The notes under the pieces were generated by a model that made no database searches, was not told the origin of the DNA, and saw only the letters and a list, made by a program, of their open reading frames with translations. Both the position numbers and the translations under genes were made by a program. Shown piece after piece: positions 1-9,845 of a stretch of 38,139 nucleotides of DNA (the stretch's first letter is position 1; the number at the start of each line of letters is the position of its first letter). Source of the stretch: Chloroflexia bacterium (GTDB lineage Bacteria > Chloroflexota > Chloroflexia > Thermomicrobiales > CFX8); the NCBI GenBank assembly GCA_030431755.1, contig JAUIIK010000040.1:1-38139 (forward strand), written 5' to 3'.

Positions 1-72
1 GGTGCCCCTCACGCCAGCGCTGCGATCCATGCGTACGTTCGAGGGATGCGACTGCCGGGCGTGAGGGGCACC
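1..72. repeat. Inverted repeat at window edge, 15-bp perfect arms
   Basis: Bases 1-15 (ggtgcccctcacgcc) are the exact reverse complement of bases 58-72, with a 42-nt spacer. The element starts at the first base of the window, so its true left limit is unknown. I see no coding sequence between 1 and 316; this repeat and the one at 167-242 account for most of that stretch. It could be a REP-like or MITE-like intergenic repeat or part of a terminator for a gene to the left. Confidence 0.6.
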
Positions 73-166
73 CCTTGGGTCCACGCCCCTATATCGATCG
101 CGACAGCCTCACCGTGAATCGGTATAACACCGTTACACCGTGATGCTGGCGAAACTCCGGCGCCCC

Positions 167-242
167 CGTAGGGCAGGGGCTCGTCCCCTGCCGCGTCCAC
201 ACAGATCACCCGAACCGGCAGGGGACGAGCCCCTGCCCTACG
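167..242. repeat. Nested palindromic repeat, copy A (27-bp perfect arms)
   Basis: Arms 167-193 and 216-242 are perfect reverse complements over 27 bp around a 22-nt loop. Each arm is itself palindromic: GGCAGGGG, CTCGT, CCCCTGCC gives an 8-bp hairpin with a 5-nt loop. A second copy lies at 17218-17294 with the same length, the same CTCGT core and the same outer bases. The two copies differ at four positions per arm, and all changes keep both the short and the long pairing. This is direct sequence observation; the function (mobile REP/MITE, mRNA end structure or protein site) is unknown. Confidence 0.85.
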
Positions 243-316
243 CCGTCGAGTTAATTCCTGTCATCCACAGCGCACAGGTGTCTTGGCATTGCGCGAGCGT
301 CGAGAGAGCAGGAACT

Positions 317-1012
317 CTACGCACGCAAATCAAGCCCGAAGGCGCGTTGCAGCCCCTGCACTCCGGTGTCGGTGATGTGCAGCGAGCGGCCTTCGGCCTC
401 GCGCGCGATCCAACCCAGTTCGAACAACCGCTCGGCCAGCGCCGCGCCAAGAGACCCCGCCAGATGCGGTTGGCGCTCGCTCCAGTCCAGACAGGTCCGC
501 GCGAAATAGCGCCGCTTGCGCCGCGCCGCCTCGACATCAATGCCAAAGCTGCGTAGCCAGCCCGCGCCACTTTCCGTCACCTGGTAGTTCGCGTCATCCT
601 CGACCAGCGACCCGTTGCCTACCAACACCTGTGTCAGACCGACGCCTAGCGAACCGGCGATGTGGTCGTAGCACATCCGGGCATGGCGCAGCTCCTGCTG
701 GGCCGGACCGAAGGAAGCCCGGGCCGGCCGCGCCTGGCCGCCAGCCAGCACCAGCAACGACTCCAGCGTCTCGGCAACTTTCGGGGCGGCGAGGCGGTAG
801 TAGCGGTGGCGTCCCTGCTTGTCGACGCGCAGCAGCTCGCTCTCGAGTAGACGGGCCAGATGAGCGCTAGCCGTGGCCCGGCTGACGCCGGCGATGTCCG
901 CCAGCTCGGTTGCCGTCCGGGCTCGCCCATCGAGGAGCTCGAGCAGGATCGCCGAACGCGCCGGTTGGCCGAGCACTGCCCCGATCTCCGTCAGATTCTG
1001 ATCCGTCACCAT
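317..1012 (-). CDS. ArsR-family winged-helix transcriptional regulator
   Basis: A 231-aa protein with an N-terminal ArsR-type winged helix (residues about 8-75): the segment ATELADIAGVSRATASAHLA is the helix-turn-helix, followed by a wing ending in RHRYYRLA. The C-terminal 150 residues are longer than in small metal sensors and show no obvious metal-binding cysteine pair, so the signal is unknown. The gene is divergent from the MFS-P450-monooxygenase operon, with about 107 bp between start codons, and is the likely local regulator of that operon. It probably binds as a dimer in this gap; an imperfect GACA-N3-TGTC element is at 1084-1094. The family call is firm; target and effector are inferred. 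Confidence 0.85.
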   Translation of the reverse strand: MVTDQNLTEIGAVLGQPARSAILLELLDGRARTATELADIAGVSRATASAHLARLLESELLRVDKQGRHRYYRLAAPKVAETLESLLVLAGGQARPARASFGPAQQELRHARMCYDHIAGSLGVGLTQVLVGNGSLVEDDANYQVTESGAGWLRSFGIDVEAARRKRRYFARTCLDWSERQPHLAGSLGAALAERLFELGWIAREAEGRSLHITDTGVQGLQRAFGLDLRA

Positions 1013-1119
1013 AGTTCGCTCCTCATCGAAATATGTCGTGCATCCTCACCCTACAGTGGATCCAGTCCAGGTGCAATAGCGCCGACAGATTGTCAGATGA
1101 AGCTGAAGGGGTAACTGAT

Positions 1120-2376
1120 ATGAAGCATGCGGGGTTGGACAGCCAGCCGTTCTACGGCTGGTACGTCGCGCTTGGCGTCGGCCTCACCGCCTTTATCGCC
1201 TGGGGCGCTGGCTTCTACCAGCTCGGCGTCTTCGTCCACGCGTTTCATGACGAGCACGGCTGGGGGCTCACCGAGCTCTCGCTAGGCACGACGCTCTTCT
1301 ACATCATCGTCGGGCTCGCGAGCCTCGTGACCGGGCGGTTGATCGACCGCTACAACCCCCGCCGCGTGCTGATCACCGGATCACTGGTCCTTGCCGCCGG
1401 CGTGTTGCTCTACGGTCAAGCGACGGCGCTCTGGCATGTCTACCTGGCTGACGCTGTGCTGGCGGCCGGCTTTGCCGGGACGAGCACGCTGGTTCTCGGG
1501 GCTATCGTCGGCCGTTGGTTCCGGCGGCGGCGCGCCTTCGTCATGACGCTGGCGCTGAGTGGCGCGCCGCTCGGGGCGCTCGCGCTCGTGCCGGCCAGCA
1601 CACTGCTAATCAACCGCTACGGCATCCAGGACGCCAGCTACATCATGGCTGCGGCCGCCCTGGCCATCGTCCTGCCAATCGCGCTCTTCCTGATCGAGGA
1701 CGACCCCGCCTCGCGCGGACTGAACCTCGACGGCGACGCGCAGCCACCGGGCAAGCAGGCAGTTGTCGAGGACGCTGTCTGGAACGCGCGCTCGGCGGCG
1801 GCGACGTCAGTCTGGCAGCTACTAACCCTCTCCTTCGCGCTCATCATGCTCTGCCAGGTCGCCTATCTCGTCCATCAAATCGCCTTCCTCTCGCCAATCG
1901 TCGGGGCCGGCCGGGCCTCGCTCTTCGTGAGCATCACGGGCGCGGCGGGAATCGCCGGGCGCTTCGCAGGCGGCCTGGGCGACCAGTATCCGAAGCATCT
2001 CATGCTGGCCTGCTACTGCCTGCTCCAGGCTGCCGGAGTCCTGCTCGCGGCGATGACGACCGAGCCGGCGTTGCTGATGGTCGCCGCGGCGCTCGTCGGC
2101 TTCACGATGGGCAACACCGTGGCGCTCCAGCCGGTGTTGATGGCCGAGCGCTTCGGCATGCGCTCGTACGGCACGGTCTTTGGCCCGGCGTCGCTGCTGA
2201 CCCAGTTCGGCGCGGCTGTGGGCCTGACGCTTGTCGGGTTCCTCGCGGAACAGACGGGGTCGTATGCCACGCCTTTCGCGATCACCGGCGGCCTAGCGGT
2301 CGTCGCCGCGCTGGCGGCTGCTCTCTCCGGGCAGGTCGCCCTGCGGCCATCACCACAGATCCCGGCAACGGCCTAG
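1120..2376 (+). CDS. MFS transporter (oxalate/formate antiporter-like)
   Basis: A 418-aa polytopic membrane protein with about 12 hydrophobic segments. The first half contains the MFS loop signature TGRLIDRYNPRRVLITG and the second half the related GRFAGGLGDQYPKHLM. The opening FYGWYVALGVGLTAF is typical of the oxalate/formate antiporter and monocarboxylate-like MFS group. An in-frame ATG exists at 1033, but the ATG at 1120 has an AAGGGGT ribosome site about 8 nt upstream and removes a non-family N-terminus, so I use it. It is the first gene of an operon, its stop directly abutting the P450 reading frame, and probably moves the substrate or product of that P450. Substrate is not predictable from sequence. 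Confidence 0.85.
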   Translation: MKHAGLDSQPFYGWYVALGVGLTAFIAWGAGFYQLGVFVHAFHDEHGWGLTELSLGTTLFYIIVGLASLVTGRLIDRYNPRRVLITGSLVLAAGVLLYGQATALWHVYLADAVLAAGFAGTSTLVLGAIVGRWFRRRRAFVMTLALSGAPLGALALVPASTLLINRYGIQDASYIMAAAALAIVLPIALFLIEDDPASRGLNLDGDAQPPGKQAVVEDAVWNARSAAATSVWQLLTLSFALIMLCQVAYLVHQIAFLSPIVGAGRASLFVSITGAAGIAGRFAGGLGDQYPKHLMLACYCLLQAAGVLLAAMTTEPALLMVAAALVGFTMGNTVALQPVLMAERFGMRSYGTVFGPASLLTQFGAAVGLTLVGFLAEQTGSYATPFAITGGLAVVAALAAALSGQVALRPSPQIPATA

Positions 2377-2391
2377 ATGGAGAGGAATGTT

Positions 2392-3555
2392 ATGTCGCTT
2401 CGATCTCGAGTTGAACCGACCGACCCCGTCGACGCCGTGACGGCAGACAATCCCTACGGGTACTACGCCCGGCTCGTCGCCGAACGGCCGCTCTACTTCG
2501 ATCACCGGCACGGCCTATGGGTAGTCTCCAGCGCACCCCTGGTCGAGGAGTGCCTGGAGTCGCGCGACTTCGGCGTGCGGCCGGCGAGCGAGCCGCTCCC
2601 GCCAGCGCTGGCCGGCTCGCTCGCCGGGGATGTCTTCCTGCGGCTCATCCGCATGACCGACGGCAGCCGCCACCGGCAATGCCGGCCGGTTGTCACAGGA
2701 GCCATGAGCGCGCTCACAGTCTCGACCATTGAGACGGCAGCCGCCAAGGTCATCGAAGATCTCGCGCAACACATCGTCGACGAACCACTAACCCGGCGGC
2801 TCGACCGCTTTGTCGCGGAGTTCCCGCTCGGCGTCACGGCGCGCCTGGCCGGCGTCTCACGCGACGCGCTACCAGATGTCACCCGGCACATTGCCGCGTT
2901 CGTCGCCGCGCTTCGGCCGGGCAGCACCATGGGCGAGGTTGAGCGTGGCATGATCGCCGCCGGGAACCTCGTCGAGCAGTTCGACAGGCCGCCTGCGCCG
3001 GACATCGCGCCACTCCGCTTGCCCCACACGCCAACCGTCGACCACGCCACGGCTGTCGCGAACACCATCGGCCTGCTTGTCCAGACATACGAGGCGACGG
3101 CAGGGCTGATCGGGAACGCGCTCGTGCAACTCCAGCGCGATGACGCAAGCGGAGTCCCGGCACCGGAGATCGACGAGCGTTTCCTGCGTGAAGTTGCCCG
3201 CTTCGATGCGCCGGTCCAGAACACGCGGCGCTATGCCCTCCGGGATTGCCTGCTCGGTGGCGCATCGTTGCGTTGGGGCGATGCGGTCCTCGTTGTCCTG
3301 GCCGCCGCCAATCGCGATCCCGCGGTCAACCCGAATCCGCACGACTTTGACCCCGACAGACGGGCAGCCCGGCTCTTTACCTGGGGACATGGATCGCACC
3401 AGTGCCCGGGCCAGCAGCTCTCCCTCGCCATCGCGCGGATTGGCCTTGCGGCCCTACGCGCCACCATCACCGATCATGCGACACTACCGACGCACATCGG
3501 ATATCGACCGCTCGGAAACGCCCGCATCCCGGTGTTCTCGGATTCGTCAGCATGA
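2392..3555 (+). CDS. Cytochrome P450
   Basis: A 387-aa soluble P450, the usual length for bacterial class I CYPs. Visible family marks are the ExxR motif (EVAR, residues 267-270), an I-helix region near TYEATAGLIG, and the heme loop FTWGHGSHQCPG with the axial Cys at 338. Such enzymes activate O2 at heme using electrons from a ferredoxin or similar partner; no redox partner gene is adjacent. The start at 2392 is preferred over the ATG at 2377 because GGAGAGG lies 6 nt upstream of it. The gene sits between an MFS transporter and an ABM-type monooxygenase, which suggests a small oxidative catabolic or detoxification unit. Substrate unknown. Confidence 0.92.
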   Translation: MSLRSRVEPTDPVDAVTADNPYGYYARLVAERPLYFDHRHGLWVVSSAPLVEECLESRDFGVRPASEPLPPALAGSLAGDVFLRLIRMTDGSRHRQCRPVVTGAMSALTVSTIETAAAKVIEDLAQHIVDEPLTRRLDRFVAEFPLGVTARLAGVSRDALPDVTRHIAAFVAALRPGSTMGEVERGMIAAGNLVEQFDRPPAPDIAPLRLPHTPTVDHATAVANTIGLLVQTYEATAGLIGNALVQLQRDDASGVPAPEIDERFLREVARFDAPVQNTRRYALRDCLLGGASLRWGDAVLVVLAAANRDPAVNPNPHDFDPDRRAARLFTWGHGSHQCPGQQLSLAIARIGLAALRATITDHATLPTHIGYRPLGNARIPVFSDSSA

Positions 3556-3571
3556 GGAGCGAAGCAGAAGG

Positions 3572-3913
3572 ATGATTGCAGTTATCTTCGAAGTGCTGCC
3601 CGCCGAGGGCCGCAAGGACGAATACCTGGCCATCGCCGCCGAGCTACGGCCGCTGCTCGACGAGATCGACGGCTTCATCTCCATCGAGCGCTTCCAGAGC
3701 CTGGTCAATCCGGAGAAGATCCTCTCGCTCTCTTTTTGGGAGAGTGAGGAGGCGGTGGAGACCTGGCGGGCACGCACCGAGCACCGGGATGCTCAGATCA
3801 AGGGGCGCACCGCGATCTTCGACGATTACCGCCTGCGGATCGCCGGCGTCATCCGCGACTACGGCTTGCGCGAACGCGAGCAAGCCCCGCAGCCGCCACC
3901 CGAGCAAGACTGA
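3572..3913 (+). CDS. Antibiotic biosynthesis monooxygenase (ABM) family protein
   Basis: A 113-aa single-domain protein of the dimeric alpha/beta-barrel ABM family. It opens MIAVIFEVLPAEGRKDEY, continues with PGL-equivalent GFISIERFQS, the central SFWESEEAVETWR and a HRDAQIKGR segment, all typical of the family. Members are cofactor-light oxygenases or quinol/heme-related enzymes acting in the cytoplasm. The ATG at 3572 follows the P450 stop by 16 nt and has an AGAAGG site just upstream, so it is the third gene of the transporter-P450 operon. A longer open frame starting at 3140 overlaps the P450 and is rejected as the start. The C-terminus is a proline-rich tail. Exact reaction not predictable. 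Confidence 0.85.
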   Translation: MIAVIFEVLPAEGRKDEYLAIAAELRPLLDEIDGFISIERFQSLVNPEKILSLSFWESEEAVETWRARTEHRDAQIKGRTAIFDDYRLRIAGVIRDYGLREREQAPQPPPEQD

Positions 3914-3963
3914 GCCAGCGAGCGACCGGCTCCCTTTCCTACTATCCCCGGAGGCTCCAAAAG

Positions 3964-3997
3964 CAACAAGCTTGTTGAGTCTGCTGCAAGAGCAGAC
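3964..3997. repeat. Two adjacent palindromes upstream of the DUF255 gene
   Basis: A perfect 14-bp palindrome CAACAAGCTTGTTG (3964-3977) is followed after one base by a 7-bp hairpin GTCTGCT-GCAAG-AGCAGAC (3979-3997). TGCTGCAA recurs at 4003. No T-run follows, so it does not look like a classical terminator of the ABM gene. It lies about 160 bp before the DUF255 gene and may be an operator pair or a processed mRNA structure. The rest of 3914-4153 shows no gene. Confidence 0.5.
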
Positions 3998-4153
3998 AGG
4001 TGTGCTGCAACGAACCCTTAGCGCCCGCGCCACCATGACGTGTTGACGCCAGCCAGAATGTCGCTATGGGAAACTCGCGCACCGTCTCGCCCGCGCATGC
4101 CCGTATCCTTGAGCCAGTGCATTGCAACGACATTCACTGGAAACGAGCGCTGA

Positions 4154-6187
<2,034 letters not shown>

Positions 6188-6193
6188 GCGTGC

Positions 6194-6856
6194 ATGGAGA
6201 ACCAGCAAGACCGGGTCGCCGACGATATCGTCCGTGATATCGAGGCGCTAGCGGACCGCTCGACGCAATCGATCAGAAGAGTGCGCCGGGCGTACTCGCA
6301 GCAACTGAAACGCGAGTCGGCCGAGGATGTGCTGGCTGTGGCTATGGCGCTGGTTGGCCGGCAACGCTGGGTCGCCTACGAGCTCGTTTACCACCATCCG
6401 CACGGCTTCGACGTGATCGACATCGACGTGGTCGAGGCATTGGGGCAGGGGCTGGACGGCTGGCAGGCGGTCGACACCTTCGGGCGCTACATCTCCGGGC
6501 CGGCCTGGCGGCTGGCCAAGATCAGCGACGATGACATCCGGCGTTGGGCAGGCTCCAGCGACCGCTACTGGCGGCGCGCGGCGCTCGTCTCGACACTCGG
6601 CCTCAACCTCCGGGCCGCCGGCGGGACAGGCGACACCCGGCGCACGCTCGATATCTGCGCCCTCCTCGCCAACGACCGCGACGACACCATCGTCAAGGCG
6701 CTCTCCTGGGCGCTCCGCGAGCTGGTCATCTGGGACCCCGACGCGGTCGAGGCGTTCCTCGCCGACCACGATGATCTCCTCGCGCCACGGATCAAGCGCG
6801 AAGTCCGCAACAAGCTCACAACGGGCACGAAGGCAGGCACACCGCGCGCATCGTAG
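6194..6856 (+). CDS. DNA alkylation repair enzyme, AlkD-like HEAT-repeat protein
   Basis: A 220-aa all-helical protein. Segments such as WVAYELVYHH, DDIRRWAGSSDRYWRRAALVSTL and TIVKALSWALRELVIWDPDAVEAFL match the pattern of the DNA alkylation repair (AlkD/AlkC-like) HEAT family, whose members excise bulky or cationic alkylated bases by wrapping DNA without base flipping. Start is 6 nt after the upstream DUF255 gene and the ATG (6194) fits an operon arrangement. The aromatic and acidic positions of AlkD cannot be confirmed without an alignment, so substrate activity is inferred from family only. Confidence 0.8.
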   Translation: MENQQDRVADDIVRDIEALADRSTQSIRRVRRAYSQQLKRESAEDVLAVAMALVGRQRWVAYELVYHHPHGFDVIDIDVVEALGQGLDGWQAVDTFGRYISGPAWRLAKISDDDIRRWAGSSDRYWRRAALVSTLGLNLRAAGGTGDTRRTLDICALLANDRDDTIVKALSWALRELVIWDPDAVEAFLADHDDLLAPRIKREVRNKLTTGTKAGTPRAS

Positions 6857-6966
6857 GGGTGAAGACGAGCTCACTCGTGATGCATCAAGATAAGCCGTTC
6901 ACATGCGCGGTTCCCGGATTCGGTCCGCACACAGCGCCATGCCGCATACGCCACTACACCATCATG

Positions 6967-7132
6967 GGCATTCCGAGAAAGGCCTTGCGCCTGAGGGATC
7001 TCCGACCGACAGCGCCGCGCTCCAGCGAAGACTGTCACGGTCGCCGACGCCCGGTTGTTCACCGTTTCCTTCACCGGCGGGTGGCACGCTCGCAACAAGA
7101 TCCCTCGGGCGCAAAGCCTTCCTCGGGATGCC
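6967..7132. repeat. Long imperfect inverted repeat in a gene-free gap
   Basis: Arms 6967-7001 and 7098-7132 are reverse complements at 31 of 35 positions (two of the four differences would be G-U pairs in RNA) around a 96-nt loop. Both arms end in GAGGGATCT/AGATCCCTC. The whole gap 6857-7448 holds no convincing gene; a further perfect 7-bp hairpin GCGACGC-GCT-GCGTCGC is at 7321-7337. The structure resembles intergenic MITE-like elements, but no transposase is present. Confidence 0.7.
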
Positions 7133-7448
7133 ATATTCGGTGCGCGACGTGTGCCATCGGAGTGGCTTGGCGGCGTGCGGCGGATTGACCGGGCGCAAAC
7201 GTCCTACCTTACACCTAATGTGAAATTCAGTTAGAGCATTCGTGTTGCCAGGTTCGCGTGGTCGCGACTACCAGTGCTACCGACGCCGTGCCGTTCCAGG
7301 GAACCCTTGCCCCTGTAGCTGCGACGCGCTGCGTCGCCATACCCGCTGCGCTCACCATCGGCGAATGGGGAACGCATTACCACGATTCCGTACGCGGTCA
7401 CTTCACGGTTGGTGTGCCACCGTTGTGCGATTGGGTCCAGCCAACCGG

Positions 7449-7949
7449 TTACAACAGCGCCTGCAAGCCGGCGAAGGCGATGGCAACCAGGGCGACGATC
7501 ACGATGATGGCGACGGTGATACCGAGGAACGTCGCGATGAGCTGGCGGATGGCTTTGCCCAGGCTGGCGCGTTGGGGCGGCGTCACCGTCGTGACCGGCC
7601 GGCGTCGGGTGGCTGAGCGGCGTTGGCTGTAGGTCGGCTGGCGATGGCGCACCGTCGAGCGGGGCGTCGCGTAGCGGCTACGCATCGTCTGGGCGTCGAG
7701 CCGGGCCGTGCCGGCGGCGCGGTCGTAGTCGGCGCGGGTCTCCGGGCGGGAGAGGACGGCATAGGCGGCGTTGAGGTCCTTCGCCCGCTCGCCGGCCTGC
7801 TGTTGCTCGACCGGATCGCTGAAACGGTCGGGGTGGCTCCGCCGCATGAGCTGGCGGTAGCTGCGGGTAATCTCATCGCGGCTTGCCGATGGCTCGACCT
7901 GGAGAATCGCGTAGTAGTCGATGGTCGGGTCGAAACGACGGCTGGACAC
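7449..7949 (-). CDS. J-domain (DnaJ-like) protein with C-terminal membrane anchor
   Basis: A 166-aa protein. Residues about 9-75 form a J domain with YYAILQVEPSASRDEITRSYR and the HPD tripeptide at residues 39-41, which in the family stimulates the ATPase of a partner Hsp70. A basic, low-complexity linker (about 76-130, rich in R, T and S) leads to one hydrophobic helix at about 138-163 (FLGITVAIIVIVALVAIAF) at the extreme C-terminus, so the J domain probably faces the cytoplasm from a tail anchor. It lacks the zinc-finger and substrate domains of DnaJ itself. No dnaK or grpE is adjacent; it stands alone and convergent with nothing close. Confidence 0.85.
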   Translation of the reverse strand: MSSRRFDPTIDYYAILQVEPSASRDEITRSYRQLMRRSHPDRFSDPVEQQQAGERAKDLNAAYAVLSRPETRADYDRAAGTARLDAQTMRSRYATPRSTVRHRQPTYSQRRSATRRRPVTTVTPPQRASLGKAIRQLIATFLGITVAIIVIVALVAIAFAGLQALL

Positions 7950-8089
7950 GGCGGGCGCGGACTTCCCCTGCTGCTGGAAACGGGCGGCAACGCGCTCGAT
8001 TGTACTGGAGCCGCATTCGGCACAATGCGAACAGATGATCTATTATGCTGGTTGACCGGACAGTATCGGAGTGACGAAAGGACCGACCA

Positions 8090-8587
8090 TTGCACGTTGC
8101 CGACCTGCAAAGACTCTACGATTACAGCTGCTGGATGAACGACCAGATTCTCAATGCCGCCGAGCGGGTCACGCCGGAGCAGTACAGCGCGCCCACCGAG
8201 CTCACGCCACGCAACCTCCAGGACAACCTCGTCCACATCCTCGATGTCGAGTGGAGCTGGCGGGAGACGGTCCGGACGCACGGTGAGCAGGGCGTCGGGC
8301 ACGGCGACATGCTGGAGCCGGTCGACTTTCCCGACGTCGCGACGCTCAGAGCGCGCTGGGAGGTCGAGGCAGAGAAGATGCGCGACTACCTCGCCAACCT
8401 CTCCGACGAGGAACTCGCGGCTCAAGCCCGGCCCAGCGACGACAGATTCTCGGTTGGAGAGATCCTCTACCATGCCATCATCCACGGCCTGCTGGCTCGT
8501 GTTGAGGCGGCGGTGCTGCTGACCAGCTACGGCCAATCGCCGGGCGACATTGACTATCTCAACTACGCTATGCCGGTATCCTCGTAG
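8090..8587 (+). CDS. DinB family protein
   Basis: A 165-aa four-helix-bundle protein of the DinB/YfiT type. Family histidines that would bind a divalent metal are visible: H49 in NLVHILDVEWSW and H128/H132 in EILYHAIIHGLLAR. Such proteins are metal-dependent thiol S-transferases or damage-inducible proteins of uncertain substrate. The start codon is TTG at 8090, chosen because GAAAGGA lies about 8 nt upstream and the alignable N-terminus MHVADLQRLYDYSCWMN begins here. The next gene starts 24 nt downstream, so it likely opens a DinB-hydrolase-PPOX operon. Confidence 0.85.
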   Translation: MHVADLQRLYDYSCWMNDQILNAAERVTPEQYSAPTELTPRNLQDNLVHILDVEWSWRETVRTHGEQGVGHGDMLEPVDFPDVATLRARWEVEAEKMRDYLANLSDEELAAQARPSDDRFSVGEILYHAIIHGLLARVEAAVLLTSYGQSPGDIDYLNYAMPVSS

Positions 8588-8611
8588 GATGGATATCGGA
8601 AAGGAAGAGTC

Positions 8612-9424
8612 GTGTCATTAGAAAACACACCCGTCACCCTGGCAGCGACCGGCATCACGCTCAGCGCCGAGGTTCGCCCCGGCGACGATGACTCGCCGGT
8701 CATCTGCCTCCACGGCATCTGGGACGATGGCAAGTACTTCGCCGAGCTCGCATTGCAGGGCGCGTTTGACGGTCAGCAGATGTACCTCTTCGATCTACGC
8801 GGCCACGGTGAGTCGGACAAGCCGGAAGCTGGCTATGGTCTGAACAATTACACTGACGATATTGTCGCCTTCATCACCGAACGACGGCTGGACAACGTCG
8901 TCCTCGTCGGGCATTCGCTTGGCGCGTTGACCAGCCTGCTGGTTGCCGCCGAGCTTCCGGATCGCATCCGGGCTATCGTGCTGGAGGATCCGCCGATCCC
9001 GCCGCGCTCCGGGAATGCCGAGACCTTCGCGACGCTCGTCGATCTCAAGCAGAAATCCTTCGAGACGGTCGTCGACGAGCTACGCGCCTGGCGGCCATTT
9101 ATGACCCAGGAGCAAGCCGAGAGATCGGCACGGCGTCTCCAGCAGACCGCCGACGCCGTGCTGGCTGAGGCGTCACAGGATCTCTCGGCAACGGCGACGG
9201 TTCCCGTGCCCGGCGTGACGATCCCCGCGCCGACCCTGGTGATCCAGGCAGGTAACGAGGATGAGCGCGCCTTCGGCTCGGACGGTCCCGGCCTGCTCGG
9301 CGCGGTGATTCCGAACCTGACGATCGAGACCATCCCCGAGACGAGCCACAACGTCCTGCGTGAGAAACCGGACCAGTATCGCGAGCTGGTCCAGGAGTGG
9401 TGGAGCAGTGTCCAGCCCGCCTGA
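8612..9424 (+). CDS. Alpha/beta-fold hydrolase
   Basis: A 270-aa alpha/beta hydrolase. The oxyanion segment LHGIWDDGKYF (about 33-43), the FDLRGHGES strand (60-68) and the nucleophile elbow VGHSLGA with Ser102 are clear; the catalytic His is probably His246 in PETSHNVL and the acid is near Asp217 in AGNEDERAF. Cytoplasmic, no signal peptide. The GTG start at 8612 is supported by GGAAAGGAAG upstream. It overlaps the following PPOX-type gene by 17 nt, indicating translational coupling. Substrate (ester, lactone, halide or other) is not readable from the sequence. Confidence 0.9.
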   Translation: MSLENTPVTLAATGITLSAEVRPGDDDSPVICLHGIWDDGKYFAELALQGAFDGQQMYLFDLRGHGESDKPEAGYGLNNYTDDIVAFITERRLDNVVLVGHSLGALTSLLVAAELPDRIRAIVLEDPPIPPRSGNAETFATLVDLKQKSFETVVDELRAWRPFMTQEQAERSARRLQQTADAVLAEASQDLSATATVPVPGVTIPAPTLVIQAGNEDERAFGSDGPGLLGAVIPNLTIETIPETSHNVLREKPDQYRELVQEWWSSVQPA

Positions 9425-9830
9425 GTGGGCGCTCGACTTCGTGCGCGCGGCCCGTGTCGGGCGGCTGGCGACGGCCGGTGCTGGCGCGGAGCCGCACGTC
9501 ATCCCTTGCGTCTACGTCCTGCTCGACGACGCGCTCTACTCCGTCGTCGACGAGAAGCCCAAGTCGGGCCGCCGGCTGCTGCGGCTTCGCAACATCGACG
9601 CAACCGGCAGGGCCGCGCTGGTCGTCGACCATTACGACGACGACTGGTCGCAGCTCGCCTTCGTCCTGATCCGCGGCCCGGCCACGACGATCAGCGCCAG
9701 CGATCCGCGCTACACCCCGGCGCTTGACGCGCTACGCGACAAATACCCCCAGTACCGGGAAATGTCACTAAACGATTCCGAGATGGTTGTCCTGGAGACG
9801 GAGCGGTGGGTCGCCTGGCGAGCTGAGTAG
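9408..9830 (+). CDS. PPOX-class F420-dependent oxidoreductase-like protein
   Basis: A 140-aa split-barrel flavin/F420-binding protein. It opens with PEWALDFVRAARVGRLATAG, then PHVIPCVYVLLDD, VDEKPKSGRRLLRLRNI and WSQLAFVLIRGPA, the order seen in the Rv0121-like branch of pyridoxamine 5'-phosphate oxidase-like proteins. It likely binds F420 or a flavin and reduces a small substrate in the cytoplasm. I place the start at the GTG at 9408, which overlaps the hydrolase end; an in-frame GTG at 9360 would give a non-family extension. Deazaflavin use is inferred from the subfamily look only. Confidence 0.82.
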   Translation: MSSPPEWALDFVRAARVGRLATAGAGAEPHVIPCVYVLLDDALYSVVDEKPKSGRRLLRLRNIDATGRAALVVDHYDDDWSQLAFVLIRGPATTISASDPRYTPALDALRDKYPQYREMSLNDSEMVVLETERWVAWRAE

Positions 9831-9845
9831 ATTTCGAGGTTCCTG

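Noticed and set aside
3140-3913. 257-aa form of the ABM protein
   Set aside because: Its first two thirds are the wrong frame of the P450 gene; the family domain starts at 3572.
7258-7632. 124-aa plus-strand frame overlapping the J-domain gene
   Set aside because: It is antisense to a clear J-domain coding sequence and has no family features.
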